Source: Myxococcales bacterium (GTDB lineage Bacteria; Myxococcota_A; Polyangia; Polyangiales; Polyangiaceae). Taken from it: a stretch of 64,000 nucleotides of DNA. The position numbers were made by a program, and so were the translations under genes. Within the stretch, counting starts at the first letter, position 1. Each line of letters begins with the position of its first letter. Below are positions 28,557-37,392 of the stretch, piece after piece. The stretch spans positions 1-64,000 of the forward strand of contig JANYHK010000073.1 in NCBI GenBank assembly GCA_025359105.1, given 5' to 3'. The notes beneath the pieces were generated by a model. It worked only from the letters and a program-made list of their open reading frames with translations. It was not told where the DNA came from and did not search any database.

Positions 28557-29879
28557 GTGAAGTCGAAGCCTCCCGCCCCTCCCTCGGTCCCCCCGCGCCC
28601 GATCCCCGCCAAGCGCAAGTCGAAGGTCCCGACCGGCCGCATCGGCCGTATCGCGCGCGTCGCGGCCATCGGCCTGTCGAGCGGCGCCGCGCGCGCAGAG
28701 AAGACGGCGCAGGTGCTCGCGTCCATGCGTGGCCTCGCCGCCAAGGTCGGCCAGATGGCGAGCTACGTGGATGGCGTCGTCCCCGAAGAGCACCGCGCCT
28801 CGTACGAGTCGTGGCTCTCGCACCTGCGCTCGCAAGCCGCCCGCTCCGAGCCGGCGGAGGTCCGCGCGCTCGTCGAGGCGGAGCTAGGCAAGCCCATCGC
28901 GGAGCTCTTCGTCGAGTGGGACGACGAGCCGTTCGCAAGCGCGTCGATAGGGCAAGTCCACCGTGCGCGGCTGGCCGACGGCCGCGTCCTCGCCGTCAAG
29001 GTGCAGCACCCGGGTGTCGCCAAGGCGGTCGAGAGCGATCTCTCCAACGCCGGCCTCGTCGAGTCGATGATCGGCGCGCTCGGCGGCCGCAGGCTCGACA
29101 CCAAGGGCCTGCTCGACGTGCTCAAGGCCCGCTTCCGCGAGGAGCTCGACTACGAGCACGAGGCCGAGCAGCTGCGCTTCTTCGCCGAGCTCCACGCGGG
29201 CGATCCGCAGATCAGCGTCCCCGCCTTCGTCGCGTCGCGCTCGTCGCGCCGCGTTCTCACGACCGAGATGGTCACCGGCCGTACGTTCGAGGATGCGTGC
29301 GCCGCGAGCGAAGCGGAGCGCCGCGCCTGGGCAGCGACGCTCTGGCGCTACGTGTACCGCGGCAACCTCGTCGGCGGGCGCTTCAACGCCGATCCGCACC
29401 CCGGCAACTACATCTTCCACGACGACGCCCGGATCACCTTCCTCGACTACGGCTGCGTTCAGAGAATCGAGCCCGCAGCCCTCGCCGGCGCACGCGCGAT
29501 GCACGAGGCCGCCACGCGCAAGGACGAGCCCGCCTTCACCACGCGCGTGTCGAGCATGATCGGCGCCAAGCCCGGTCCGCTCGAGGATGCCGCGCGCGCC
29601 TACATCCGCCGCTGCTTCGAGCCGATCTTCGCGTCACCGTTTCGCATCACGCGCCCGTACACCGCGAGCCTCGTCGCCTCGACGAAGGGCCTCGCCGGCG
29701 TGGCGCGCAACGTGAAGAACGACGAGCTCTTCACGATGCCGCCGGAGATGCTCTTCATGAACCGCCTGCAGTTCGGCTTTTACTCGGTGCTCGCCCGCCT
29801 CGACGTGGAGGTCGACTACGCCGAGATCGAGCGCGCGATCCATACCGAGTTCGCAGCCTACGACGCGCGCTCACGCTGA
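28557..29879 (+). CDS. ABC1/AarF (UbiB) family atypical kinase
   Basis: About 440 residues starting at GTG 28557 (a TTG at 28545 is the alternative). The UbiB/ADCK signatures are clear: KVGQMASY (KxGQ motif), ASIGQVHRARL in the modified ATP loop, AVKVQHPGV, ELDYEHEA, NADPHPGNY and FLDYGCV. The family has an atypical protein-kinase fold and acts in isoprenoid lipid metabolism. It is convergent with a PilZ gene. No quinone gene is adjacent. Confidence 0.93.
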   Translation: MKSKPPAPPSVPPRPIPAKRKSKVPTGRIGRIARVAAIGLSSGAARAEKTAQVLASMRGLAAKVGQMASYVDGVVPEEHRASYESWLSHLRSQAARSEPAEVRALVEAELGKPIAELFVEWDDEPFASASIGQVHRARLADGRVLAVKVQHPGVAKAVESDLSNAGLVESMIGALGGRRLDTKGLLDVLKARFREELDYEHEAEQLRFFAELHAGDPQISVPAFVASRSSRRVLTTEMVTGRTFEDACAASEAERRAWAATLWRYVYRGNLVGGRFNADPHPGNYIFHDDARITFLDYGCVQRIEPAALAGARAMHEAATRKDEPAFTTRVSSMIGAKPGPLEDAARAYIRRCFEPIFASPFRITRPYTASLVASTKGLAGVARNVKNDELFTMPPEMLFMNRLQFGFYSVLARLDVEVDYAEIERAIHTEFAAYDARSR

Positions 29880-29900
29880 CGCGACGCCGACGCGGCCGAC

Positions 29901-30350
29901 TTACTCGAGGACCTCCGCGAGGAGCGCTTCGTTCTCCGCCGAGAGGTGGAGGAACTTGAGACCCACATCGTACTTGCACGGCGCCCCGGGGCCGAGCGGC
30001 TCGATCCACGCGACCTCGGCGTCGAACGTCACCTGCGGCTGGTCCTTCAGGAAGAGCTCCATCGTCAACCGAGCGCCGACCTCGAGTCGCTCGTCGCTGT
30101 AGACGCGAACGCCGCCGCGACTGACGTCGATCGGCTCCTCGTGCTTCGAGAAGATCTTGAGCCCCGCCGCCCGGCAGTACACGGGCGCGGCGATGCGACG
30201 AAACTGGCGTCGCTCGCGCGGGTCCCCTGCGTCCTCCGCGTCACCCGCCGAAACCTTCGGCCGAAACCCCGACTTGCTCGTCGATACCGGCGCGATACCG
30301 GTGAGCATCGTGAGCACGCGCTCAGCTAGGGTTTTCTTCGGCTCCGACAT
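29901..30350 (-). CDS. PilZ-domain protein (copy 1)
   Basis: A 149-residue protein with the c-di-GMP motifs RRQFR (RxxxR, at 47-51) and DVSRGG (D/NxSxxG, at 75-80) and the beta-barrel that follows. The N-terminal 40 residues are a helix-rich extension missing from the neighbouring copy. It probably binds cyclic di-GMP and works as an adaptor. Confidence 0.9.
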   Translation of the reverse strand: MSEPKKTLAERVLTMLTGIAPVSTSKSGFRPKVSAGDAEDAGDPRERRQFRRIAAPVYCRAAGLKIFSKHEEPIDVSRGGVRVYSDERLEVGARLTMELFLKDQPQVTFDAEVAWIEPLGPGAPCKYDVGLKFLHLSAENEALLAEVLE

Positions 30351-30486
30351 GTTTCGCGACGCTTACACCCCTCGCAAGGAGCCTTAGTGTGGCGCATCAC
30401 CCCACCGCAAGCCTGAAAATGCGTCCGGGCAGGAATTTCTGGACAACGCATGGCGTCATCACGACCTTGACTCGCTTCCGCGCAAG
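30351..30486. other. Spacer between PilZ paralogues
   Basis: A 136-base gap. No gene, strong hairpin or recognisable promoter element was found. Confidence 0.4.
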
Positions 30487-30831
30487 CTATTCGCCGAGCA
30501 CCTTCGCGAGGAGCGCTTCGGCAGCGGGCTCGAGGTGAATGAACTTGAGACCGACGTCGAACCGCGCGACGGCCCCCTTCGGCAGCTTCTCCACCCACGC
30601 CACCCTCGCCTGGAAGCTGCACTCCTCGACGGCCCCCTCGACGAAGAGCTCCATGGTGAGTCGGTCGCCGACCTTCATCGGCTCGTCGCTGTAGATGCGC
30701 ACGCCGCCGCGGCTCACGTCGATCGCTTCCTGGCGCTTCGACATCATCTTCAGGCCCGCAGGGCGGCAATAGACGGGCGCGTGGATACGCCGGTAGCGAC
30801 GCCGTTCCTGACCGTCCTCGCCAGAAGACAT
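30487..30831 (-). CDS. PilZ-domain protein (copy 2)
   Basis: About 114 residues with RRRYRR (RxxxR) and DVSRGG motifs, and 55-60% identity by eye to the next gene over the shared region (APVYCRxAGLK, GGVRxYSDE, LTMELF). The N-terminal helix of copy 1 is absent. The two are separated by 136 bases on the same strand and appear to be a tandem duplication that has diverged. Confidence 0.88.
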   Translation of the reverse strand: MSSGEDGQERRRYRRIHAPVYCRPAGLKMMSKRQEAIDVSRGGVRIYSDEPMKVGDRLTMELFVEGAVEECSFQARVAWVEKLPKGAVARFDVGLKFIHLEPAAEALLAKVLGE

Positions 30832-30936
30832 CCTTAACAAGATGCCTCATGGTCACGGCCGCGCAAGGTGTGGAGACCCGCCTCGCCGTCGGGGCCACGA
30901 GGGCATCTCGCGCAGCGCCTGTGCTACTTTCGGGCC

Positions 30937-31920
30937 ATGTTGTTCTCCAAGGATGTCCTCGAGATCGACCGCGAGGTCGTGGCGCGCGAGATCGCCGACA
31001 GCGTCCGTGCGCAAGTGATGGGGACGCTCAAGCGGCGCGGCGCGGTCGTAGGGCTCTCCGGCGGAATCGACAGCTCGGTCGTGGCCGCGCTCGCGGTGCG
31101 CGCCCTCGGCAAGGAGAAGGTCCTCGGCGTCTTCATGCCGGAGCGCGACTCGTCGGGCGATTCGCTGCGCCTCGGCCGGCTGCTCGCAGAGTCGCTGGGC
31201 ATCGACACCGTTCTCGAGGACATCGCGCCCACCGTCGAGGCGGCCGGCTGCTACCGCCGCCAGGACGAGGCGGTGCGCACTGCGTTTCCCGAGTACGGCC
31301 CCGGCTACAAGTGCAAGATCACCCTCCCCTCGCTCCTCGAGAGCGAGCGACTCAACGTCTTCCAGCTCACGATCCAGAGCCCCTCGGGCGAGACGAAGAC
31401 GAGCCGCATGGGCCTCGCCCCCTTCCTGCAGCTCGTCGCGGCGACGAACTTCAAGCAGCGCGTGCGCAAGATGATGGAGTACTACCACGCCGATCGCCTC
31501 AACTACGCCGTCTCCGGCACGCCGAACCGGCTGGAGTACGACCAGGGCTTCTTCGTGAAGCAGGGCGACGGCGCCGCTGATTTCAAGCCGATCGCGCACC
31601 TCTACAAGACGCAGGTGTACGCGCTCGCCGCCCACCTCGGCGTGCCGGCGGAGATCTGCAGCCGCCCGCCGACGACCGACACCTACTCGATGCCGCAGAC
31701 GCAAGAGGAGTTCTACTTCGCGCTCCCCTACGACAAGATGGACCTCTGCCTGTACGGCAAAAACCATGGCGTCGCTGCGCCAGAGGTCGCCCCCGCCGTC
31801 GGCATCACCGCCGAGCAAGTCGAGCGCATCTACAAGGACATCGACAGGAAGCGCATGACGACACGCTACCTCCACGCGCGTCCCCTGCTCGTCCACGACG
31901 TGGCGGAGATCGCCAAGTAG
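30937..31920 (+). CDS. NAD(+)-synthase-like PP-loop amidation enzyme
   Basis: A 327-residue protein with the PP-loop VGLSGGIDSSVV and the NadE-type lower half (DFKPIAHLYKTQVYALAAHLGVPAEICSRPPTTDTYSMPQTQEE). It has no glutaminase domain, so it resembles NH3-dependent NadE. It is longer than housekeeping NadE (about 275 aa) and begins a biosynthetic operon, so it may amidate another adenylated carboxylate instead of, or as well as, deamido-NAD. Its stop is followed by the asnB ATG after one base. Confidence 0.85.
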   Translation: MLFSKDVLEIDREVVAREIADSVRAQVMGTLKRRGAVVGLSGGIDSSVVAALAVRALGKEKVLGVFMPERDSSGDSLRLGRLLAESLGIDTVLEDIAPTVEAAGCYRRQDEAVRTAFPEYGPGYKCKITLPSLLESERLNVFQLTIQSPSGETKTSRMGLAPFLQLVAATNFKQRVRKMMEYYHADRLNYAVSGTPNRLEYDQGFFVKQGDGAADFKPIAHLYKTQVYALAAHLGVPAEICSRPPTTDTYSMPQTQEEFYFALPYDKMDLCLYGKNHGVAAPEVAPAVGITAEQVERIYKDIDRKRMTTRYLHARPLLVHDVAEIAK

Positions 31921-31921
31921 G

Positions 31922-33910
31922 ATGTGCGGGATCGCGGGTATCGTCGCCACGAGCGCCGCCGCCGCGCCGCCTACGCGCGAGGCGCTCGCGCGCATGGCGG
32001 CGTCGCTCCGCCATCGCGGGCCCGACGAGTTCGGCGTGTACCGCCGCGGCCCCGCCGGCCTTGCGCACGCGCGCCTGTCCATCATCGACCTGAAGACGGG
32101 CCAGCAGCCGCTCGCGAACGAGGACCACACCGTCTGGATCGTATTCAACGGCGAGATCTTCAACTACGTCGAGCTCCGCACCGAGCTCGTCGCGCTGGGG
32201 CACGTGTTCCGGACGGAGAGCGACACCGAGGTCATCGTCCACGCGTACGAGGCGTGGGGGGACGACGCGTTCGCGCGCTTCAACGGGCAGTTCGCCATCG
32301 CGCTGTGGGACGAGACGCGCGCGCGCCTCGTCCTCGCGCGCGACCGGCTCGGCGTGCGGCCGCTCCACGTGTGCGAGCACGCCGGGCGCGTCGTCTTCGC
32401 GAGCGAGGTGAAGGGGATCTTCGCGGCCGATCCGTCGATCCCTCGCGCGCTCGATCCGGTCGGGCTCGACGAGACGTTCACGTTCTGGTCGATCGTCCCG
32501 CCGCAGGGCATCTTCCAGGGCATCACCGAGCTCCGCCCCGGCCACGTGCGGACCTACGAAGGGGGCGAGGTCCGCGAACACGCGTACTGGCGCGCGCGCT
32601 TCCCGCCCGATCACGTCTTCGACGGGACCCTCGACGACGCCGTCGTCCAGGTGCGCGCGGCGCTCGAGGACGCGACCCGCCTGCGCATGCTCCGGGCCGA
32701 CGTCCCGGTCGGCAGCTACCTCTCCGGCGGTCTCGACAGCTCGCTCGTGGCGGCGCTCGGGCTCCGCGTGAAGGGCGAGAAGTTCCACACCTTCTCCCTC
32801 CGGTTCGAGGACGCCGAGTACGACGAGACCGGCTTCCAGCGCACCATGGCCAAGCGCCTCGGCACCGAGCACCACGAGGTGGTCGTCTCGCGCAAGGACA
32901 TCGCCGAGGCCTTCCCGGCCGTCGTCTTCCACACCGAGCGCCCCATCCTCCGCACGGCGCCGGCCCCGCTTTTTCTCCTGTCGCGTTTGGTCCAAAAGAG
33001 CGGGATCAAGGTCGTGCTCACCGGCGAGGGGGCCGACGAGATGTTCGCCGGCTACGATCTGTTCCGCGAGGCGAAGGTCCGCCGCTTCTGGGCGAAGGAG
33101 CCGACCTCGCAGGCGCGCCCGCGGCTGCTCGAGCGCCTCTACCCGTACCTCGCGCGCTCCCCGGTGACGCAGCAGGCCATGGCCCGCCAGTTCTTCGGGA
33201 AGAACCTCGACCGGTGGCAGACCCCCGGCTTCTCGCACGACACGCGCTGGCACACGACCGGCGCCCTGAAACGCCTGTTTTCCAGGGCAATGCGCGACGC
33301 CACGAAGGGCTTCGATCCCGTCGCGCGCCTCCTCGCGGATCTGCCGCCCGAGCTGCCCACGTGGGGCCACCTCGCGCAGGATCAATACCTCGAGATCCGG
33401 ACCCTCCTGTCGGGCTACCTCCTGTCGTCGCAGGGCGATCGCATGCTGATGGCCAACTCGGTCGAGGGCCGCTTCCCCTTCCTCGACGCGGACGTCGTCG
33501 AACTCGCGTGCTCGCTGCCCGCGTCTTACAAGCTCAAGGTCCTCGACGAGAAGCATGTCCTGAAGCGCGCCGCGGCGGAGCTCGTGCCCGAGGAGATCGT
33601 CCGCCGGCAGAAGCAGCCGTACCGCGCGCCCGACGCGCTCTCGTTCGTCGGCATCCACGCGCCCCAATGGGTGGGCGACGCCATGAGCGACGCGCGCGTG
33701 ACCGCGGCGGGCATCTTCGACCCCGGCGCCGTCGGCCAGCTCTGGAGCAAGTGCAAGGCGAAGAAGGACGACGGACAGTTCTCGAACGCCGACAACATGG
33801 CGGTCGTAGGCGTCCTGTCGACGCAGCTGCTCCACGCCCACTTCGTTGCCCATCCCCCCGCCGAGCCGAAAGCGGTTAGGCTGACGACACTCGTAGAGAG
33901 AGCCCCATGA
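31922..33910 (+). CDS. Asparagine synthetase-like amidotransferase (copy 1)
   Basis: A 662-residue class II glutamine-amidotransferase with MCGIAGI at the mature N-terminus (Cys2 nucleophile), the RxHRGPDE and NGEIFNY glutaminase motifs, and the synthetase PP-loop SGGLDSS at 268-274. It matches AsnB-type enzymes and, among them, the amidotransferases that accompany exosortase-A polysaccharide loci (TIGR03108). Its product may therefore be an amidated sugar or acyl intermediate. It overlaps the next ATG by four bases. Confidence 0.95.
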   Translation: MCGIAGIVATSAAAAPPTREALARMAASLRHRGPDEFGVYRRGPAGLAHARLSIIDLKTGQQPLANEDHTVWIVFNGEIFNYVELRTELVALGHVFRTESDTEVIVHAYEAWGDDAFARFNGQFAIALWDETRARLVLARDRLGVRPLHVCEHAGRVVFASEVKGIFAADPSIPRALDPVGLDETFTFWSIVPPQGIFQGITELRPGHVRTYEGGEVREHAYWRARFPPDHVFDGTLDDAVVQVRAALEDATRLRMLRADVPVGSYLSGGLDSSLVAALGLRVKGEKFHTFSLRFEDAEYDETGFQRTMAKRLGTEHHEVVVSRKDIAEAFPAVVFHTERPILRTAPAPLFLLSRLVQKSGIKVVLTGEGADEMFAGYDLFREAKVRRFWAKEPTSQARPRLLERLYPYLARSPVTQQAMARQFFGKNLDRWQTPGFSHDTRWHTTGALKRLFSRAMRDATKGFDPVARLLADLPPELPTWGHLAQDQYLEIRTLLSGYLLSSQGDRMLMANSVEGRFPFLDADVVELACSLPASYKLKVLDEKHVLKRAAAELVPEEIVRRQKQPYRAPDALSFVGIHAPQWVGDAMSDARVTAAGIFDPGAVGQLWSKCKAKKDDGQFSNADNMAVVGVLSTQLLHAHFVAHPPAEPKAVRLTTLVERAP

Positions 33911-35460
33911 ACGGCGTCCCCCAGCTCCACGACTACCTCGCCGACTCCGCGCGCCGCCTGCCCGACAAGGTCGCGCTCGTCTGCCAGAAGAAGCGGCACA
34001 CCTACCGCGACCTCGATCGCCGCGCGAACCAGCTCGCCCACGCGCTCGTCCAGCGCGGCGTCGTGCGGGGCGATCGCGTCGTCGTCTTCGCGGACAACAC
34101 CGCGGAGACGGTGGTGGCGTTCTGGGGGATTCTGAAGGCCAACGCCGTCGTGTCGATCGTGAACCCGCTCACGAAGGCCGACAAGCTCGCCTACCTCCTG
34201 AACGACTGCCGCGCGGTGGCCCTCGTCACCGACGGGCACCTTACGCAGGCCTTCGCCGACGCCGCCTCGAAATCCCCGCACCTCCGGCACATCCTCGTGT
34301 CGGGCGGTGTCGACGCCGAGCGAACCGGCGGCCTCCCCGGCGTCGTCGCGTGGGACGCTGCGCTCGCGGAGGGCAAAGCAGACGCGCCGCCTGCCCGCAA
34401 GAACGTCGACGTCGATCTCGCCGCCATCATCTACACCTCCGGCAGCACGGGCGATCCCAAGGGGGTCATGCTCACGCACCGCAACATGCTCACCGCAGCG
34501 CGGTCGATCACGACGTACCTCGAGAACGTCGAGGACGACGTGATCCTCGGCGTCCTGCCGCTCGCCTTCGACTACGGCCTCTACCAGATGATCATGGCGT
34601 TTCGCATGGGGGCCCGCCTCGTGCTCGAGCGCTCGTTCACTTACCCCGCGCAGGTGCTCAACGTCGTCGTCGAGGAGAAGGTCACCGGCTTCCCCGGCGT
34701 CCCCACGATCTACGCCATCCTTGCCGAGCTCAAGAACCTCAAGGCCTACGATTTTTCGAACATCCGCTACGTGACGAACACGGCGGCCGCGCTGCCCGTC
34801 AAGCACATCCTGGTCCTCAAGGACCTCTTCCCGGGCGCGAAGATCTTCAGCATGTACGGCCTCACGGAGTGCAAGCGCTGCACGTACCTGCCGCCGGCCG
34901 ACATCGATCGGAAGCCGACCAGCGTGGGCATCGCCATCCCGAACACCGAGCTGTGGATCGTCGACGAGAACGACCAGAAGGTCGGCCCCGGCGAGGTCGG
35001 CCAGCTCGTCATCCGCGGCGCGACGGTGATGAAGGGCTACTGGGAAAAGCCGGAGTCGACGGCGAAGAAGCTCCGCCCCGGCCCGGTGCCAGGAGAGCAA
35101 GTCCTCTACACCGGCGACTTCTGCAAGACGGACGAGGAGGGCTACCTCTACTTCGTCGGGCGCATGGACGACATCATCAAGAGCCGCGGCGAGAAGGTCG
35201 CGCCGAAGGAGGTCGAGAACGCGCTCATGAACGTCCACGGCGTCAAGGAGGCGGCCGTCATCGGCGTACCCGACGACATCCTCGGCCAGGCCGTGAAGGC
35301 GTTCGTGGTCCTCGAGCAGGGCGTGACACTCACCGAGAAGGATTTGCAGAAGGAGTGCCAGAAGCGGCTCGAGAGCTTCATGGTGCCCAAGCACGTCGCG
35401 TTCGTGCCCGAGCTGCCGAAGACGACGACCGGCAAGATCAAGAAGACGGGGCTGACGTGA
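33907..35460 (+). CDS. AMP-dependent acyl-CoA/acyl-ACP ligase
   Basis: A 517-residue adenylating enzyme with YTSGSTGDPKGVMLTH, GLTECKR and YTGDFCKTDEEGYLYFVGRMDDIIKSRGEKVAP motifs, and the C-terminal lysine in TTGKIKKTGLT. It overlaps the asparagine-synthetase gene at ATGA and its own stop overlaps the GTG of the methyltransferase. The presence of a carrier protein 0.7 kb downstream suggests it loads an acyl group onto that protein, as in TIGR03098-type ligases. Confidence 0.93.
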   Translation: MNGVPQLHDYLADSARRLPDKVALVCQKKRHTYRDLDRRANQLAHALVQRGVVRGDRVVVFADNTAETVVAFWGILKANAVVSIVNPLTKADKLAYLLNDCRAVALVTDGHLTQAFADAASKSPHLRHILVSGGVDAERTGGLPGVVAWDAALAEGKADAPPARKNVDVDLAAIIYTSGSTGDPKGVMLTHRNMLTAARSITTYLENVEDDVILGVLPLAFDYGLYQMIMAFRMGARLVLERSFTYPAQVLNVVVEEKVTGFPGVPTIYAILAELKNLKAYDFSNIRYVTNTAAALPVKHILVLKDLFPGAKIFSMYGLTECKRCTYLPPADIDRKPTSVGIAIPNTELWIVDENDQKVGPGEVGQLVIRGATVMKGYWEKPESTAKKLRPGPVPGEQVLYTGDFCKTDEEGYLYFVGRMDDIIKSRGEKVAPKEVENALMNVHGVKEAAVIGVPDDILGQAVKAFVVLEQGVTLTEKDLQKECQKRLESFMVPKHVAFVPELPKTTTGKIKKTGLT

Positions 35461-36167
35461 CGGACGAGGACGAGCGCGTCCGCCGCGCCTACGCAGACGG
35501 GCGCATCCGATTCATGGACCTGGAGCTCTCGGTCGCACCCGGCGCGCTCGTTCCGCGCGAGGAGACGGAGATCCTGGCCCGCGCGGCCCTGCGCACCCTA
35601 GAGGGTGCGAGGGGGAGCCTGGGGGCGGGGGCCGGCGCGGACCCGCCACGCGTCATCGACATGTGCTGCGGCTCGGGAAACCTCGCGTGCGCGATCGCGA
35701 CGCACGCGCCGGACGCACGGGTGTGGGCCAGCGATCTGACGGATGGCTGCGTGGCGGTGGCGCGCGAGAACGTCGCCGCCCTGGGCCTGGGCGCTAGGGT
35801 TACGGTCGCGCAAGGGGATCTGTTCGCGCCGCTGGCCGGCCTCGGGCTCGAGGGGGAGATCGATCTCGTCGTCTGCAATCCGCCGTACATCTCCACGGGC
35901 CGCCTCGAAAAGGACCGGAAAGAGCTCCTGGCCGCCGAACCTCGCGAGGCCTTCGACGGCGGCCCGTACGGCCTGACGATTCACCAGCGCGTCGTCAAGG
36001 AGGCGCTACCTTTCCTGCGCCCCGGCGGCGCCCTCCTCTTCGAGATCGGCCTCGGGCAAGAGCGCCAAGTCGACATCCTCTTTCGACGGGCGACCTCGTA
36101 CACTGCCACCCAGCACGAGAAGGACGGCGCCGGTCAGGTGCGCGTCGTGATCTCCAAGAAGGTCTGA
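35457..36167 (+). CDS. PrmC/HemK-like N-methyltransferase
   Basis: A 236-residue SAM-dependent methyltransferase with DMCCGSGNLACAIA (motif I), the catalytic NPPYIS (N-P-P-Y) and EPREAFDGGPYGLTIHQRVV. It starts at a GTG sharing two bases with the ligase stop (GTGA), so it is coupled. It lacks the N-terminal helical recognition domain of PrmC that binds release factors, so an N-methylation target other than a release factor is likely. The carrier protein follows after 3 bases. Confidence 0.85.
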   Translation: MTDEDERVRRAYADGRIRFMDLELSVAPGALVPREETEILARAALRTLEGARGSLGAGAGADPPRVIDMCCGSGNLACAIATHAPDARVWASDLTDGCVAVARENVAALGLGARVTVAQGDLFAPLAGLGLEGEIDLVVCNPPYISTGRLEKDRKELLAAEPREAFDGGPYGLTIHQRVVKEALPFLRPGGALLFEIGLGQERQVDILFRRATSYTATQHEKDGAGQVRVVISKKV

Positions 36168-36170
36168 GGC

Positions 36171-36413
36171 ATGGAAATCAAGGATCAGGTACGGCAGTTC
36201 ATCGTCGCCAACTTCTACGTCGCCGATCCCGGCGCGCTCGCGGACGACACGTCGCTCCTCGATCAAGGCATCGTCGACTCGACCGGCGTCCTCGAGGTCA
36301 TCAGTTTCCTCGAGGCGACCTTCGCCATCACCGTCGCCGACGACGAGATGCTCCCCGACAATCTCGACACGATCACCCGAATCGCCGCGTTCGTGGCCAG
36401 GAAGAAGGCGTAG
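36171..36413 (+). CDS. Acyl carrier protein (phosphopantetheine, cluster 1)
   Basis: An 80-residue acidic helical protein with the phosphopantetheine attachment motif DSTG (Ser37). Preceding helix 1 and following helices fit the carrier-protein fold. It lies 3 bases after the methyltransferase, in the same operon as the adenylating ligase, which is the likely loading enzyme. Confidence 0.92.
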   Translation: MEIKDQVRQFIVANFYVADPGALADDTSLLDQGIVDSTGVLEVISFLEATFAITVADDEMLPDNLDTITRIAAFVARKKA

Positions 36414-36429
36414 CGCTACACCTTCACCC

Positions 36430-37392
36430 GTGAATCTCCGTCGCCTTCTCCTCGCCGCCGGTGCCCTCGCCGCCGCCGCGGGCGCGCTCCTCTACCCGGT
36501 CGGCAGCGGAGGCGCCGCGCCCGGGCGCGGCGCACGTGGCCCCTCCCTCGATCTGTCGGCGGTGCCCGACGGCCCTCCGCCGGGCAAGGTCGACCTCCTC
36601 TTCATCCACCACTCGTGCGGCGGCCAGTGGCTCGCCGAGCCGGGCGCCGAGGCCGGCGAGCGCGCCTCGTGCATCCTCGAACGCCACCCGAACGGCGGCG
36701 GCCTCCGCGCGCGCCTCACGGCGAACAGCTACGCCGTGCACGAGGCGTCGTACGGCAGCGTGGTGGGCGAGAAGACCGATCTGTTCGACTGGCTCCCCAA
36801 GCTCAGGGACGACATGCCGAAGGTCCTCGCCGTGGACGAGAACGATAGGCCGCTGCCGCCCGGCCGCACCAACCAGGTCGTCGTCTTCAAGTCGTGCTTT
36901 CCCAACAGCGATTTCGTCGGTGCCGGCGCGCCACCCGGCGATCCACGCGGACCCGAGCTCACCGTCGCGAACGCCCAGGCGACCATGCGCGCAGTCCTCC
37001 CCGAGCTGGCGAAGCACCCGGGCGTCCTCTTCGTGTACCTCACGGCCCCGCCCCTCGCGGACGATCCGCCCGGCCCCGCGTACCGTCACCTCGCGCGCGC
37101 CGCCAAGCGCAGGCTCTCCGGCCGGCTCTCGCCCTCCGACGCCGGCGCGCACGCCCGCGCGTTCAACGACTGGATGAAGTCGCCGAGCGGATGGCTCTCC
37201 GGCTACGCGCTCACCAACGTCGTCGTCTTCGATCTGTTCGATCTTCTCACGGGCGAGGGCGCCGCCAACGTCGCGGCGTACCCGTCTGCGGGGCAGGACA
37301 GCCACCCCGCGAGCTCGGGCAACCAGCGGGCGACCGACGCCTTCGTTCCGTTCTTGAACCGCGCCGTGCATCGGCACAGCCAGGTCCACTGA
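36430..37392 (+). CDS. SGNH-like hydrolase with signal peptide
   Basis: A GTG start gives 320 residues with a hydrophobic signal/anchor (LLLAAGALAAAAGALL). LLFIHHSCGG places a serine after the first strand as a possible nucleophile, and AGQDSHPASSGNQ near the C-terminus supplies a DxH pair, resembling the SGNH fold. Possible roles are deacylation of a polysaccharide or removal of an acyl group from a carrier. It ends the first biosynthetic operon. Confidence 0.65.
   Translation: MNLRRLLLAAGALAAAAGALLYPVGSGGAAPGRGARGPSLDLSAVPDGPPPGKVDLLFIHHSCGGQWLAEPGAEAGERASCILERHPNGGGLRARLTANSYAVHEASYGSVVGEKTDLFDWLPKLRDDMPKVLAVDENDRPLPPGRTNQVVVFKSCFPNSDFVGAGAPPGDPRGPELTVANAQATMRAVLPELAKHPGVLFVYLTAPPLADDPPGPAYRHLARAAKRRLSGRLSPSDAGAHARAFNDWMKSPSGWLSGYALTNVVVFDLFDLLTGEGAANVAAYPSAGQDSHPASSGNQRATDAFVPFLNRAVHRHSQVH

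Noticed and set aside
28382-28744. N-terminal extension of Tex through Ser-Glu-Ala repeats
   Set aside because: It derives from a tandem repeat; Tex has its normal length from the ATG at 28381.
31805-33853. A 682-residue minus-strand frame over the asparagine-synthetase gene
   Set aside because: It shows no family motif and opposes a clear AsnB sequence.
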